Positions 16,961 through 26,483 of a stretch of DNA of 35,246 nucleotides are shown here, in pieces; the stretch's first letter is position 1; every line of letters begins with the position of its first letter. The DNA is from an uncultured Geobacteraceae bacterium. Its GTDB lineage: Bacteria; Desulfobacterota; Desulfuromonadia; Geobacterales; Pseudopelobacteraceae. The DNA lies in NCBI GenBank assembly GCA_903930585.1, contig CAIYZD010000099.1, forward strand, positions 1 through 35,246, given 5' to 3'. Under the pieces are notes generated by a model. The model saw only the letters and a program-made list of their open reading frames with translations, was not told where the DNA came from and made no database searches. The position numbers were made by a program, and so were the translations under genes.

Positions 16961-18895
16961 ATGATAGTAAGAAAAGTTGGGGAGTTACTTGTAGAGCAAA
17001 AGCTGATTACTCCGGAACAACTGTCGGAAGCTCTTGATCTTCAGAAGGTTTTTCCGGATCAAACGGTCGGGCAGCTTCTCTGTAAACTGGGGTATATAAA
17101 GGAAAGTGATCTCAGCTATATGCTTGACCAGAAGGATAAACGGCGCAAACTTACCGATATTCTGGTGGCGAGTGGACTCATTGATCAACAGAACATATCG
17201 CATGCCCGTGAAGCCAGCAAACAACACAATATTTCGTTTGAAAAAGCATTGTTGAAGCTGAATTATATTGACGAAGAGAACCTTGCGAAAGCCGTAGCGA
17301 GCCAGTTTGACATGCCGTACGTCGAAATTGACTCCCTGGACCTTGATCTTTCGTTTTCCCGTTACATAAGTGCCGTGTATGCTCAGAAGCAGCGTATAGC
17401 ACCTATTTCCAAAATCGGCAATACCCTGACTCTGGCGATGGCACGGCCGATCAAGTCGCATGATGTTCGCGAACTCGAAGACAGCATCCGGCTTAAAATA
17501 ATTTCTGTCATTGCTTCGGAGACGAGTATCTCCAAAGCTCTCAAGCGTCTCTATAATATTGATACGGTAAGCTCTGTAACCGCCAATGAAGAGGTTAATC
17601 TCGATTTGGTTCCGGACAGTATTATCGATCTTTTGAGCAATACTTCGGCTGGCGATGAGCCGGATGTTGAGGAAGAAACCAAGAAAGTTACCGAAAAAGA
17701 CAGTGTAATCGTCAAGCTGGTCAACAAGATCATCTATGATGCGTACATGAATAAAGCCTCGGATATTCACATTGAACCGTATCCGGGAAAAAGGGATGTC
17801 ATTGTCCGGACAAGGGTTGATGGCCAATGTTCGATTTATCAGAGGATTCCGTATAAGTACAAATTTGCTCTTCCGTCACGTATCAAGATAATGGGCGATC
17901 TGGATATTGCCGAACGACGGAGACCGCAGGACGGAAAAATTGAGTTCAAAAAATTCGGTCCGCTTGATATCGAATTGCGTATTGCAACCATGCCGACAGT
18001 CGGCGGTCTTGAAGATGTCGTAATACGTATTCTTGCCAGCGGAGATCCGGTCGGATTCAAAGATCTTGGCCTGACGGAGCGCAATTTGCAACTATTCAAA
18101 GAGTCTATCACCCGCCCTCATGGGCTGGTTCTGGTAGTCGGGCCGACCGGTTCCGGTAAGACAACGACGCTTCATTCCGCACTTGCCCAGATAAATCAGA
18201 CAAATCGCAAAATATGGACGGCAGAGGATCCGGTGGAAATTACGCAGGCCGGTCTGCGCCAGGTTCAGGTGAATCCGCGTATCGGTTTTACCTTCGCCGC
18301 GGCGCTCCGCTCATTTCTTCGTCTCGATCCCGATGTTATAATGATTGGCGAAATGCGTGACGATGAAACCGCCAGTACTGCGGTTGAGGCGTCGCTGACC
18401 GGGCACCTGGTCTTTTCAACACTTCATACGAATTCTGCGCCGGAAACGATTACGCGCTTGCTTGAGATGGGTCTTGATCCCTATAGCTTTTCTGATTCCC
18501 TTGCATGCATTCTGGCACAACGACTGGCGCGCAGACTGTGCAAGGATTGTAAGGAAAGCTTTCATCCGTCGGTGGCAGAGTATGAGGAACTGGTCGATGA
18601 ATACGGAAGAGCGGAATTTGCCGCTACCGGATTGAAGTATGAAGAGGCAGTCATGTTTCGAGGGGTCGGGTGTGACGCCTGCGGCAATACCGGCTATCAT
18701 GGCCGTCTGGGCATTCATGAACTGCTTGAATGCACTATTCCGCTTAAAAGTCTCATCAAGCGTCGTGCCGATGCGGACCATATCAGGGAACAGGCTGCTA
18801 TTGATGGCATGACCACACTTAAACAGGATGGCATTCTCAAGGTGTTGCACGGCCTTACGGATATTTATGAAGTTCGTCGAGTCTGCATAAAATAA
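16961..18895 (+). CDS. GspE/PilB-type secretion or pilus assembly ATPase
   Basis: A 644-residue hexameric-type ATPase of the type II secretion / type IV pilus assembly family. Residues about 1-150 carry two MshEN-like units (GELLVEQKLITPEQL and DILVASGLIDQQNI), a module that binds cyclic di-GMP in some relatives. The core has Walker A GPTGSGKTTT (394-403), the Asp-box region around ERRRPQDGKI, Walker B DVIMIGEMRD (458-467), the His-box TGHLVFSTLHTN, and a tetracysteine zinc site (Cys527, Cys530, Cys571, Cys574). No other pilus or secretion genes are in the window, so the machine it drives is unknown; the LysM and receiver-like genes upstream are candidates for partners. GGGAG lies ten bases before the ATG. 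Confidence 0.92.
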   Translation: MIVRKVGELLVEQKLITPEQLSEALDLQKVFPDQTVGQLLCKLGYIKESDLSYMLDQKDKRRKLTDILVASGLIDQQNISHAREASKQHNISFEKALLKLNYIDEENLAKAVASQFDMPYVEIDSLDLDLSFSRYISAVYAQKQRIAPISKIGNTLTLAMARPIKSHDVRELEDSIRLKIISVIASETSISKALKRLYNIDTVSSVTANEEVNLDLVPDSIIDLLSNTSAGDEPDVEEETKKVTEKDSVIVKLVNKIIYDAYMNKASDIHIEPYPGKRDVIVRTRVDGQCSIYQRIPYKYKFALPSRIKIMGDLDIAERRRPQDGKIEFKKFGPLDIELRIATMPTVGGLEDVVIRILASGDPVGFKDLGLTERNLQLFKESITRPHGLVLVVGPTGSGKTTTLHSALAQINQTNRKIWTAEDPVEITQAGLRQVQVNPRIGFTFAAALRSFLRLDPDVIMIGEMRDDETASTAVEASLTGHLVFSTLHTNSAPETITRLLEMGLDPYSFSDSLACILAQRLARRLCKDCKESFHPSVAEYEELVDEYGRAEFAATGLKYEEAVMFRGVGCDACGNTGYHGRLGIHELLECTIPLKSLIKRRADADHIREQAAIDGMTTLKQDGILKVLHGLTDIYEVRRVCIK

Positions 18896-18969
18896 CCTTT
18901 TGAAATAAATTATGCTTGCATTCCTCGCACCGGCATGGTAGGTAGAAGAACAATTTATGTTCACTCAGT

Positions 18970-18998
18970 AAGTGAGCTCGCAAGGCTCACTTTTTTTT
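18970..18998 (+). terminator. Rho-independent terminator or attenuator just upstream of rimP
   Basis: AAGTGAGC (18970-18977) pairs with GCTCACTT (18985-18992) around a 7-base loop, followed by a run of eight T residues (18991-18998). It lies 75 bases after the GspE-type stop and only 17 bases before the rimP ATG, so any rimP transcript starting upstream must pass it. Confidence 0.8.
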
Positions 18999-19015
18999 GT
19001 CCAATCGGGATTGGT

Positions 19016-19501
19016 ATGGCTACTCAAAAAGAAGATACGTGTACGGTAGTCAGCGGAATTGCTCAGCCAATACTTGATTCACTGGGGCTTGAGCTGGTTG
19101 ATATCGAGTTTGGCAGAGTCGGACCGGATGCCGTTCTGCGTCTGTTCATTGATAAGGTAGGCGGCGTCATGCTTGACGACTGCGCTGAATTCAGCCGGGA
19201 ATTATCAATGGTCCTTGATGTGGAAGATGTTATTGCCTGCAACTATGCCTTGGAAGTTTCATCGCCGGGACTTGATCGTCCGCTTAAAAAACAGGCTGAT
19301 TATGATCGTTTTGTAGGTCGCCTCATTAAAGTTCGCACCTATCTACCTTTTCTTGATGACAAGGGAAATAAGCGTAAGACTTTTCTGGGCAAACTTGATG
19401 GGCTTGTCGACGGTGTCATCAATATGACGCTTACGGAGGGGCAGACCGCTTCCATCCCGATTGAGCGGGTTGCCAAGGCCAATCTTGAATTTGAATTTTG
19501 A
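19016..19501 (+). CDS. rimP: Ribosome maturation factor RimP
   Basis: Assists maturation of the 30S subunit. The 161-residue protein shows the family pattern: ILDSLGLELVDIEFGRVG, LRLFIDKVGGVMLDDCAEFSRELSMVLDVED, YALEVSSPGLDRPLKKQADYDRFVG, then the SH3-like C-terminal half. ATG 19016 is chosen because homology begins right after it; the open frame extends upstream to 18935 through the terminator hairpin and that part has no family character. The GGGA of the ribosome site lies at the loop and closing edge of a small hairpin (CCAAT 19001-19005 with ATTGG 19010-19014). First gene of the rimP-nusA-ylxR-infB operon, an order conserved across bacteria. Confidence 0.93.
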   Translation: MATQKEDTCTVVSGIAQPILDSLGLELVDIEFGRVGPDAVLRLFIDKVGGVMLDDCAEFSRELSMVLDVEDVIACNYALEVSSPGLDRPLKKQADYDRFVGRLIKVRTYLPFLDDKGNKRKTFLGKLDGLVDGVINMTLTEGQTASIPIERVAKANLEFEF

Positions 19502-19537
19502 TCTGAAATACCCATATGCCAGTAAGGAGAAGTAACC

Positions 19538-20698
19538 GTGGATACAATTATTAATCTCAAACATGCTATCGACCAACTTGTAAAAGAGAAGGGCATTGAC
19601 CGTCAGGTTGTTCTGGAAGCCATGGAACAGGCGGTTTTGACGGCTGCTACTAAAAAGTATCGGAATACCCGTGAGCTTGAAGCGCATTACAATCATGAAA
19701 CGGGGGAGGTTGAGCTTTTCGAGTTTGTCACGGTTGTTGAAGAAGTAGAGGATTCCTATAAGGAAATTTGTCTGGAAGAAGCTCATGAGATTGATCCGGA
19801 AGCCGAAATAGGTGACTCACTGGGTGAAAAGCTTGATTCCAGCGGATTTAGCCGCATTGCCGCTCAGACTGCCAAACAGGTTATTATTCAGAAAGTGCGT
19901 GATGCCGAGCGGGAAACAATCTATAACGAGTACAGTGATCGTGTCTGGGAAGTCATCACCGGTATGGTGCGTCGTTTTGAAAAAGGTGAACTGCTTATTG
20001 ACCTGGGACGTGCCGAGGCAGTATTGCCTGCCAAGGAACAGATGCCGCGCGAAGTATATCGTCCGGGAGATCGAATCCGTGCTATAATTACGGATATCCG
20101 TATGACTACCAAGGGACCGCAGATCATGCTCTCCCGCACTCATCCCAGCATGCTCGCCAAGTTGTTTGAGGCTGAGGTTCCCGAAATTGCTGAAGGGATC
20201 GTTGAAATTAACGCTATTGTGCGTGATGCCGGTAGCCGTGCCAAGATTGCGGTCTCATCGAATGATCGTGATGTTGATCCTGTCGGTGCGTGTGTCGGTA
20301 TGCGCGGTGCCCGTGTTCAGAATGTTGTTTCCGAGTTGCGTGGCGAAAAAATCGATATTATTCCCTGGTCGGAGGATATCGCCCGTTTTGCCTGCAATGC
20401 GCTCTCACCGGCACAGGTTTCCAAGGTGTTTGTGGACGAGGAAAAGCGTGCTCTTGAAATTATTGTTGCCGACGATCAGCTCTCCCTTGCTATTGGCAAG
20501 CGAGGTCAGAATGTCAGCCTGGCTGCCCGTCTGACCGGATGCCGGATTGATATCAAGAGTGAATCGAAAGTATCTGAGTCTCAAGCGCAGGAGTTTTCAT
20601 CGTTTGACGGTACTGAAGCGGATGACGCAGATGAAACGTCCGTTGAGTCGCCGGAAGCTGTTGTCACTGCTGATAGCGCCGACGTAGTTGCCGAGTAA
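19538..20698 (+). CDS. nusA: Transcription termination/antitermination factor NusA
   Basis: Binds RNA polymerase and nascent RNA and modulates pausing, termination and antitermination. The 386-residue protein has the N-terminal polymerase-binding domain (about 1-125), an S1 domain (about 130-200, including [21 protein letters not shown] residues and [11 protein letters not shown]), then two KH domains (about 205-350, with [27 protein letters not shown] and [18 protein letters not shown]). The C-terminal acidic repeats of E. coli NusA are absent; a short Asp/Glu/Ser-rich tail remains, as in many non-enteric bacteria. GTG start with AAGGAG nine bases upstream. NusA often controls its own operon, relevant to the terminator ahead of rimP. 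Confidence 0.96.
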   Translation: MDTIINLKHAIDQLVKEKGIDRQVVLEAMEQAVLTAATKKYRNTRELEAHYNHETGEVELFEFVTVVEEVEDSYKEICLEEAHEIDPEAEIGDSLGEKLDSSGFSRIAAQTAKQVIIQKVRDAERETIYNEYSDRVWEVITGMVRRFEKGELLIDLGRAEAVLPAKEQMPREVYRPGDRIRAIITDIRMTTKGPQIMLSRTHPSMLAKLFEAEVPEIAEGIVEINAIVRDAGSRAKIAVSSNDRDVDPVGACVGMRGARVQNVVSELRGEKIDIIPWSEDIARFACNALSPAQVSKVFVDEEKRALEIIVADDQLSLAIGKRGQNVSLAARLTGCRIDIKSESKVSESQAQEFSSFDGTEADDADETSVESPEAVVTADSADVVAE

Positions 20699-20706
20699 TA
20701 CGGAAC

Positions 20707-21309
20707 ATGGCCCATAAAGGGAATCCAGAAGCTCCGCAACGCAGTTGCCTTGGTTGCAGAACAAGCAAAGACAAGGAACTTTTGATCCGGTTTGTTCAGA
20801 CTCCTGAAATGGAAATACTGCCGGATCTTGAGAAACGGCTTCCCGGTAGAGGGGCATATACCTGTTTTGATAAGCGCTGCCTGGTCGCAGCAATCGAGCA
20901 GCGGCAGTTTAAACGCTCATTTAAGCATGAGGTGTCGGTTATGCCGGCTGAGCAGCTTGTTGAGCATGTTCGCCAGTTGTTGCACAGCCGCATTATCGGC
21001 CTGATCGGTCTGGCCAACAAGGCAGGCTTGATAACCGGTGGCGGATCCATGGTAAGCGATGCGCTGAAGAGCAAGAAAAAACCGGGACTTGTCATTATCG
21101 CAACAGATGTTTCAGAAGCGATAGGCGCTAAAATAATACATGCTGCGGCGGCACAGCGGGTGCCGTATCGAACAGGTGTAACAAAAGATGATATTGGGGC
21201 AATTTTAGGTAAAGCGCCCAGAAGCGCGATTGCTGTAGCATCAGGCGGCTTTGTTGCGCAACTGGTGAGGGCTGTCGATAGATACAGAAACTTCCTGGGG
21301 GAGGTATAG
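20707..21309 (+). CDS. YlxR (DUF448) - L7Ae/YlxQ fusion protein, RNA-binding
   Basis: A 200-residue protein made of two domains that are separate genes (ylxR and ylxQ) in Bacillus-type operons. Residues about 8-85 are Ylx[20 protein letters not shown], then [15 protein letters not shown]. Residues about 97-195 are an L7Ae/L30e-like RNA-binding domain: [47 protein letters not shown]. Both halves are intact. It lies 8 bases after nusA and 5 before infB, at the place the separate genes occupy elsewhere. YlxR and YlxQ bind RNA, with a proposed link to RNase P or ribosomal processes; the role of the fusion is not established. No strong ribosome site, so coupling to nusA is likely. Confidence 0.9.
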   Translation: MAHKGNPEAPQRSCLGCRTSKDKELLIRFVQTPEMEILPDLEKRLPGRGAYTCFDKRCLVAAIEQRQFKRSFKHEVSVMPAEQLVEHVRQLLHSRIIGLIGLANKAGLITGGGSMVSDALKSKKKPGLVIIATDVSEAIGAKIIHAAAAQRVPYRTGVTKDDIGAILGKAPRSAIAVASGGFVAQLVRAVDRYRNFLGEV

Positions 21310-21314
21310 AGGAT

Positions 21315-24149
21315 ATGGGTAAGATAAGTGTGGGTAGTTTGGCAAAAACGTTGGGCATTGAGCCTAGGGATGCTATTGCCAGACTCAAGGAAATTGGTGT
21401 TGACGCAAAAACGGCTACATCGCAGGTTGATGAGGGAGTCGTTGCGCGCTTGACAGCCCCCCAGCCAAAAGATACCGATACCAACGAGGTCCGGGTAGCG
21501 TCAAATATCATACGTCGTCGCGCCAAGGTTGTTACCGCAGTCGAAGCTGCGGAAACGGGCGGAGGCGCAGAAGCAGAACTTGTTCAGGCAGCGGTAGCGC
21601 GCCCCTTGATCGAGACACCGTCTCCAGCGCCTCCGGCAGCAACAGTTATCCGCACCGTGGATGACCATAAACCTGTTGTGAGCATACCCGCTATCGAGGA
21701 ACATTCGGAGCCGGTTACGGTTTTTGAAGCGGTAAAGCCTTCCGAACCGCAAGTAACTGTAATAGAGCCGGTTAAAGTTGCAGAATCGCCAAAAGTTGCA
21801 GAGCCGCCAAAAGCTGTGGAACCGGTGAAAGTACCGGAGCCGGTAAAGCCGGGTCCGAATCAGGCAAGAATTTTGGGTATGATGGAAATTCCCGGTGTTA
21901 CCAATCGCCCTACGCGTGTCGTAACCAAGGATACTCCCGTTACGCCGCGGATCGCACCCCAGCGTCCGGCTCAGGATCAGACACAACAGCGCAAACCGGC
22001 GCCCGCTGCGACCGACCAGAGAAGACCGGCGCCGAGCAGTGATACAAGGCGCCCGTCACCGGGATATGAACAGAAACGTCCGGCAACTGCGACACCGTCT
22101 GCTCCGGCGACTGAGCTTGATCGTTCACGCATGAAACAGGTACAGCTTCCTCCTGCGGCTCTTCCGGGGGCGGACAACCGTCGCGGTGGTGGCAAGAAAG
22201 AGGGACCCGGTTATGGGGATACGGGTAAAGGCGCCAAGAAGGGTGCTCCAGCCAAAAAGAAGGAGCAACCGCGCAAAAATGAGATTATTGAAAAACGTGA
22301 ACGCGCGTTTGATCCGGTCTACAAAGGTTCAAAAAAACGTGGTGGAAAAGAGCGGGTAGCTGAAACCAAGAAAACTGAAATCACCGTACCGAAGGCGATT
22401 AAACGTATCATTAAGATTTCGGAAAGTATTTCGGTCGGGGAGCTTGCCAAGCGTCTCGGGATCAAGGCAAACGACCTTATAAAGTCTTTGATGAAAATGG
22501 GGATGATGGTTACCATCAATCACGCCCTCGATTATGACACCGCGGTTATTCTGGCGTCCGAGTACGATTATGAAGTTGAAAACGTAGCCGTAGATCTTGA
22601 CGAAATCCTTGAATCCACGGTCGATGCACCGGAAACCCTTGAAAAAAGGTCACCGGTTGTAACAATTATGGGCCATGTCGATCATGGCAAAACCTCTTTA
22701 CTCGATGCCATTCGCGAAGCTAATGTCATAGCCGGCGAGGCGGGTGGTATTACACAGCATATCGGCGCCTATGATGTAGAGTTGAATGGTCGCAAGATCA
22801 CCTTCCTCGATACGCCGGGACATGAAGCGTTTACTGCCATGCGTGCCCGTGGGGCCAAGGTCACCGACATCGTTATTCTCGTTGTCGCTGCAGATGACGG
22901 CGTTATGCCGCAGACCAAGGAAGCCATCAACCACTCCAAAGCTGCCGGAGTGCCGATTATTGTTGCGATCAATAAAATTGACAAGCCGGGTGCAAAGCCG
23001 GAGCGAGTCAAGCAGGAATTAACTGAGCAGGGACTTGTCTGCTCTGAGTGGGGCGGCGATGTAACCATGGTGGAGGTCTCTGCCAAGCAGCGCCTCAATC
23101 TGGATGGATTGCTTGAAATGATTTTGCTGCAGGCCGACTTGATGGAGTTGACGGCTAATCCGAATAAACTGGCCAAGGGAACCATTGTCGAAGGAAAACT
23201 CGACAAGGGGCGTGGTCCGGTTGCCACCGTGCTGGTTCAGGAAGGAACGCTTAAAACCGGTGACTATTGCGTCGTTGGCGTTCATTCCGGACGTGTCAGG
23301 GCGATGCAGAATGATCGCGGTGAGAAAGTTATGGAAGCTGGTCCTTCCATGCCTGTCGAACTGGTCGGGTTATCCGGTGTGCCTGATGCCGGTGATATTT
23401 TCGTAGCCATGAAAGACGAGAAACAGGCCAAGGAAATTGCCACGTTGCGTCAGATTAAACTGCGTGAAGTCGAATTTGCCAAACATACGAAACTGTCTCT
23501 GGACGATCTTTACAAACGGATTCAAAGCGGTGAAGTCAAGGATCTCAATGTCGTCGTCAAAGGTGATGTGCAGGGATCTGTCGAGGCTGTCAGCGAAACA
23601 TTGCGTAAGCTGTCAACCGAGGCGGTTCGCCTGAATGTAATCCACTCTGCCGTTGGTGCGGTTACCGAGACGGACGTTAACCTGGCAGCAGCTTCGAACG
23701 CCGTCATAATCGGCTTTAATGTCCGTCCGGAAGTCAAAGCCCAGGGTCATGCCGAGCGTGAAGGGGTCGATATCAGGCTTTACAGCATTATTTATGATGC
23801 GGTTGAAGATGTTAAGAAAGCCATGGAAGGGCTTTTGGATCCGACCTTCAAGGAGAAATTCCTCGGCAGGGTTGAAATCAGAGATGTATTCAGCGTACCG
23901 AAATTCGGCAATGTTGCCGGTTGTTACGTAACCGACGGCAAGATGGTCCGCAATGCCCAGGTCCGTTTATTGCGCGACAACGTCGTTGTGTATGAGGGTA
24001 AAATGTCCTCGTTACGACGCTTTAAAGATGATGTCAAGGAAGTAACTACCGGTTATGAATGCGGTATCGGCCTTGAAAACTATAATGATATCAAGCTTGG
24101 CGACATTATCGAAGCATTTGAGATGGAAAAAATCGCCGGAAAATTGTAA
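21315..24149 (+). CDS. infB: Translation initiation factor IF-2
   Basis: GTPase that brings initiator tRNA to the 30S subunit and promotes subunit joining. The 944-residue protein opens with an IF2_N domain ([13 protein letters not shown]), followed by a long low-complexity linker rich in Pro, Val, Glu and Lys (about residues 70-350), a second IF2_N-like domain (from about 365: [25 protein letters not shown]), then the G domain with G1 GHVDHGKT (453-460), G3 DTPGH (499-503) and G4 NKID (553-556), and the C-terminal domains. Complete. GAGG-rich site just before the ATG, 5 bases after the YlxR-L7Ae gene. The linker contains near-repeats of the type [13 protein letters not shown]. Confidence 0.98.
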   Translation: MGKISVGSLAKTLGIEPRDAIARLKEIGVDAKTATSQVDEGVVARLTAPQPKDTDTNEVRVASNIIRRRAKVVTAVEAAETGGGAEAELVQAAVARPLIETPSPAPPAATVIRTVDDHKPVVSIPAIEEHSEPVTVFEAVKPSEPQVTVIEPVKVAESPKVAEPPKAVEPVKVPEPVKPGPNQARILGMMEIPGVTNRPTRVVTKDTPVTPRIAPQRPAQDQTQQRKPAPAATDQRRPAPSSDTRRPSPGYEQKRPATATPSAPATELDRSRMKQVQLPPAALPGADNRRGGGKKEGPGYGDTGKGAKKGAPAKKKEQPRKNEIIEKRERAFDPVYKGSKKRGGKERVAETKKTEITVPKAIKRIIKISESISVGELAKRLGIKANDLIKSLMKMGMMVTINHALDYDTAVILASEYDYEVENVAVDLDEILESTVDAPETLEKRSPVVTIMGHVDHGKTSLLDAIREANVIAGEAGGITQHIGAYDVELNGRKITFLDTPGHEAFTAMRARGAKVTDIVILVVAADDGVMPQTKEAINHSKAAGVPIIVAINKIDKPGAKPERVKQELTEQGLVCSEWGGDVTMVEVSAKQRLNLDGLLEMILLQADLMELTANPNKLAKGTIVEGKLDKGRGPVATVLVQEGTLKTGDYCVVGVHSGRVRAMQNDRGEKVMEAGPSMPVELVGLSGVPDAGDIFVAMKDEKQAKEIATLRQIKLREVEFAKHTKLSLDDLYKRIQSGEVKDLNVVVKGDVQGSVEAVSETLRKLSTEAVRLNVIHSAVGAVTETDVNLAAASNAVIIGFNVRPEVKAQGHAEREGVDIRLYSIIYDAVEDVKKAMEGLLDPTFKEKFLGRVEIRDVFSVPKFGNVAGCYVTDGKMVRNAQVRLLRDNVVVYEGKMSSLRRFKDDVKEVTTGYECGIGLENYNDIKLGDIIEAFEMEKIAGKL

Positions 24150-24153
24150 ATCT

Positions 24154-24220
24154 GATGAGAGATGAGAGTAGAGAGATGAGTTATAAAGCATTTCTCCTCT
24201 CTCATCTCTCGTCCTTCATC
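24154..24220 (+). repeat. Heptamer-repeat inverted element between infB and rbfA
   Basis: The left arm (24154-24181) is four tandem variants of GATGAGA; the right arm (24193-24220) is four variants of its complement. Arms pair at 21 of 28 positions in the symmetric register around an 11-base loop, and shifted by one heptad give a perfect 12-bp stem (24157-24168 with 24199-24210). GAGAGATGAG occurs twice on the left, so two stems compete for one right arm. No T-tract follows. It ends 15 bases before rbfA. Confidence 0.75.
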
Positions 24221-24235
24221 CTTTGAGGTTTGCAC

Positions 24236-24607
24236 ATGCAGCACAAACGTTCTGACAAGGTTGCAGAAACCATACATGAAATTATCTGCTCCATCCTCTC
24301 CCGGGGACTTAACGATCCTCGAATCGGTTTTGTTACGATTACCGGTGTCGAGGTGACTGATGATCTCAGTCTTGCGCGTATTTTCTTTACCGTTATCGGT
24401 GACGAGAGCGTCAAAAAAGCGACCGAAGCCGGGCTGAACAGTGCCAAAGGGTTTATTCGTCGCGACATCGGCAAAAAGCTTACTATTCGACATACTCCCG
24501 AACTTGTATTCAAATACGATAAATCTCTTGATTACGGCAGCCGGATCGAATCTCTTCTTAAGGAGATACACACTGAACATGACGGAAACAGTTCAACAGA
24601 TCATTGA
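24236..24607 (+). CDS. rbfA: 30S ribosome-binding factor A
   Basis: Small KH-fold protein that binds immature 30S subunits and helps 16S rRNA 5' end maturation. The 123-residue protein has the family features RSDKVAETIHEIICSIL, DPRIGFVTITGVEVTDDLSLARIFFTV, LNSAKGFIRRDIGKKLTIRHTPEL and the closing SRIESLL helix. ATG 24236 is chosen because GAGG at 24225-24228 is spaced 7 bases from it; a TTG two codons earlier is too close to that site. It overlaps nrnA by 29 bases and is separated from infB by 86 bases holding the heptamer hairpin. Confidence 0.95.
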   Translation: MQHKRSDKVAETIHEIICSILSRGLNDPRIGFVTITGVEVTDDLSLARIFFTVIGDESVKKATEAGLNSAKGFIRRDIGKKLTIRHTPELVFKYDKSLDYGSRIESLLKEIHTEHDGNSSTDH

Positions 24608-25538
24608 AGTTATTCGTTCTAATTCATCTTTTCTATTGACCACTCATGAAGGGCCGGACGGAGATGCAATCGGATCGTCGCTGGCTCTTGCTTCATTTCT
24701 CCGCAGTATCGGTAAAGCCGTCACCGTTCATTACCAGGATCCCGTACCCGATCTGTATGCGTTCCTCCCCGGTGTCGATTCTGTATGCGCGCATATTCCC
24801 GTTACGGATTTTGATGTTGCCGTTGTGCTCGATATCGGTGAACGGAAACGGGCGGGTAAGGAATTTTGTGCTTTCTCACGGGTTGGCACGACCATAAATC
24901 TTGACCACCATCTCTCCTGTGACACCTTTGGCGATTACAATCTCATTGACTGCCAGGCGGCGGCAACCGGCATTCTTGTGTATCGAATTGCGCACGCGTT
25001 CGGCTATCGCTTTGACCGGGAGACCGCACTCTGTATCTATGTCGCCATAATCACCGACACCGGTTCGTTTCGTTATTCAAACGCCAACCGCGAAGCATTT
25101 ACCATTGCCGGTGAAATGATAGAATGCGGTGTCAATGCGTGGGATGTGGCTGAACAGCTCTACGAAAATCAGCCGCAAAAACGTCTTGAACTACTGGCCA
25201 GGTGCCTGCCGACGCTTGAGGTCTTTAAAGACGGCCAGGCTGCGTCCGTTTCCGTGACGAGCGACATGTACGCAGCCAGTGGAGCAGATTCTGAGCTGAC
25301 GGACGGTTTTGTCAATTACCCCCGTTCCGTCCGGGGTGTCGAAGTGGCTATCTTTTTCAGACAGCTGGAAGAGCGTAAATTCAAAGTCGGTTTCCGCTCA
25401 AAAGGGAAGGTCAATGTTGCCGCATTTTCGGCGGCACTCGGTGGTGGTGGTCATCATAATGCGGCCGGCTGCACCGTTGATGGCTCGCTGGAAGATGTCA
25501 AGGCTACCGTGTATAAGATTGTGGAAGCGTCTCTTTGA
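24579..25538 (+). CDS. nrnA: DHH/DHHA1 family phosphoesterase, NrnA-type oligoribonuclease/pAp phosphatase
   Basis: Degrades very short RNAs and/or dephosphorylates 3'-phosphoadenosine 5'-phosphate. The 319-residue protein has THEGPDGDAIGSS (first Asp metal ligands), a VVLDIGERKR region, the DHH motif (Asp109-His110-His111), the TDTGSFRYSN segment and the DHHA1 signature GGGGHHNAAGC near the C terminus. ATG 24579 is used because family similarity begins there; the AAGGAG site at 24560-24565 is 13 bases away, so spacing is long. The start lies 29 bases inside rbfA and the stop overlaps truB, suggesting coupled translation of rbfA, nrnA and truB. This order is common in bacteria. Confidence 0.92.
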   Translation: MTETVQQIIEVIRSNSSFLLTTHEGPDGDAIGSSLALASFLRSIGKAVTVHYQDPVPDLYAFLPGVDSVCAHIPVTDFDVAVVLDIGERKRAGKEFCAFSRVGTTINLDHHLSCDTFGDYNLIDCQAAATGILVYRIAHAFGYRFDRETALCIYVAIITDTGSFRYSNANREAFTIAGEMIECGVNAWDVAEQLYENQPQKRLELLARCLPTLEVFKDGQAASVSVTSDMYAASGADSELTDGFVNYPRSVRGVEVAIFFRQLEERKFKVGFRSKGKVNVAAFSAALGGGGHHNAAGCTVDGSLEDVKATVYKIVEASL

Positions 25539-26449
25539 TAAACGGTTTTATAGTTGTTGACAAGCCGGCCGGCATTACGTCTCATGATGTCGTCAGTCGT
25601 GTCCGCCGGATTCTCGGCACTCGCAAGGTTGGGCATACCGGCACGCTGGACCCGTTTGCTACCGGAGTTTTGCCGGTTGCGGTGAACGACGGCACCAAGG
25701 CGATTCCGTTTCTTGATGAAGGTGTTAAATGCTATGAAGCGCTGATGCAGCTTGGCGTTGCCACCGATACCCTGGACATGACCGGTGCCGTTCTGCGTGA
25801 GCGTGATCACTCCTCAATTACCGAGCAGCAGTTGCTTGACCTGTTTATCCGCTTTACGGGCCCGATTCTGCAGATTCCCCCCATGTACTCGGCCATCAAA
25901 CAGGGTGGTCAGCCGTTGTATAAACTGGCCCGGCTGGGGCAGGAGGTCGAACGTGCCGCCCGACCGGTCGAAATTCATTCAATTGAACTTCTTTCCTGTA
26001 CGCTCCCTTTTGTCGCAATCCGGGTAACCTGCTCACGCGGAACGTACGTCCGGACTCTTGCCGATGATATCGGTGCTGCCCTTGGCTGTGGAGCTGCTCT
26101 GAAAGAGTTGCGCAGAACCGCCAGCGGTCTGTTTGAAATCGGTGCGGCGATTACTCTGGAAGCTCTGGCGCATGCCGCAGAGGAGGGAAATAGTAAGTCG
26201 TTTTGTATTTCACCCTTTGATGCACTGGCACATTTGCAGGACATCCCTCTGACAGACGCCGGACTGATAAAGGTTTCCTTCGGTCGTTCACCACTCTGGA
26301 CTGAAACAGATGGCCAGATCGAGCCACTATCTGATGAACCGGTTTTAGTACGACTTTCTTACGGTGGAGATCTCAGTGCGGTTGCCAGCGTATCAAAGAG
26401 TGCTGACGCTCTTCCGGTCATTATCTTGAAGCGTGTCTTTGTAAGTTAA
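25535..26449 (+). CDS. truB: tRNA pseudouridine-55 synthase
   Basis: Converts uridine 55 of the tRNA T-loop to pseudouridine. The 304-residue protein starts with INGFIVVDKPAGITSHDVV and has the catalytic GHTGTLDPFATGVL motif (Asp39), YEALMQLGVATDTLDMTG, then PPMYSAIKQGGQPLYKLAR and RVTCSRGTYVRTLADDIG. A C-terminal extension of PUA-like size follows. The start is a TTG at 25535 overlapping the nrnA stop (TTGA), with only a weak GGAAG site; the homology start leaves no better choice. Complete. Confidence 0.95.
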   Translation: MINGFIVVDKPAGITSHDVVSRVRRILGTRKVGHTGTLDPFATGVLPVAVNDGTKAIPFLDEGVKCYEALMQLGVATDTLDMTGAVLRERDHSSITEQQLLDLFIRFTGPILQIPPMYSAIKQGGQPLYKLARLGQEVERAARPVEIHSIELLSCTLPFVAIRVTCSRGTYVRTLADDIGAALGCGAALKELRRTASGLFEIGAAITLEALAHAAEEGNSKSFCISPFDALAHLQDIPLTDAGLIKVSFGRSPLWTETDGQIEPLSDEPVLVRLSYGGDLSAVASVSKSADALPVIILKRVFVS

Positions 26450-26452
26450 TAC

Positions 26453-26480
26453 TTTACAAACGAGTTGACGCTGTGATAAA
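26453..26480 (+). promoter_or_regulatory. Candidate rpsO promoter
   Basis: TTTACA (26453-26458, 5/6), 16-base spacer, GATAAA (26475-26480, 4/6), starting a few bases after the truB stop. A transcript would carry a leader of about 75 bases to the rpsO GTG. Moderate match only. Confidence 0.35.
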
Positions 26481-26483
26481 TGT

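Noticed and set aside
18935-19015. Longer rimP starting at an upstream ATG
   Set aside because: The extra 27 codons run through the terminator hairpin and T-tract and do not resemble RimP; ATG 19016 fits the family.
21760-21860. Repetitive Pro/Val/Lys codons in infB as a possible repeat element
   Set aside because: Low-complexity linker repeats are normal in IF-2 between the N-terminal domain and the G domain.
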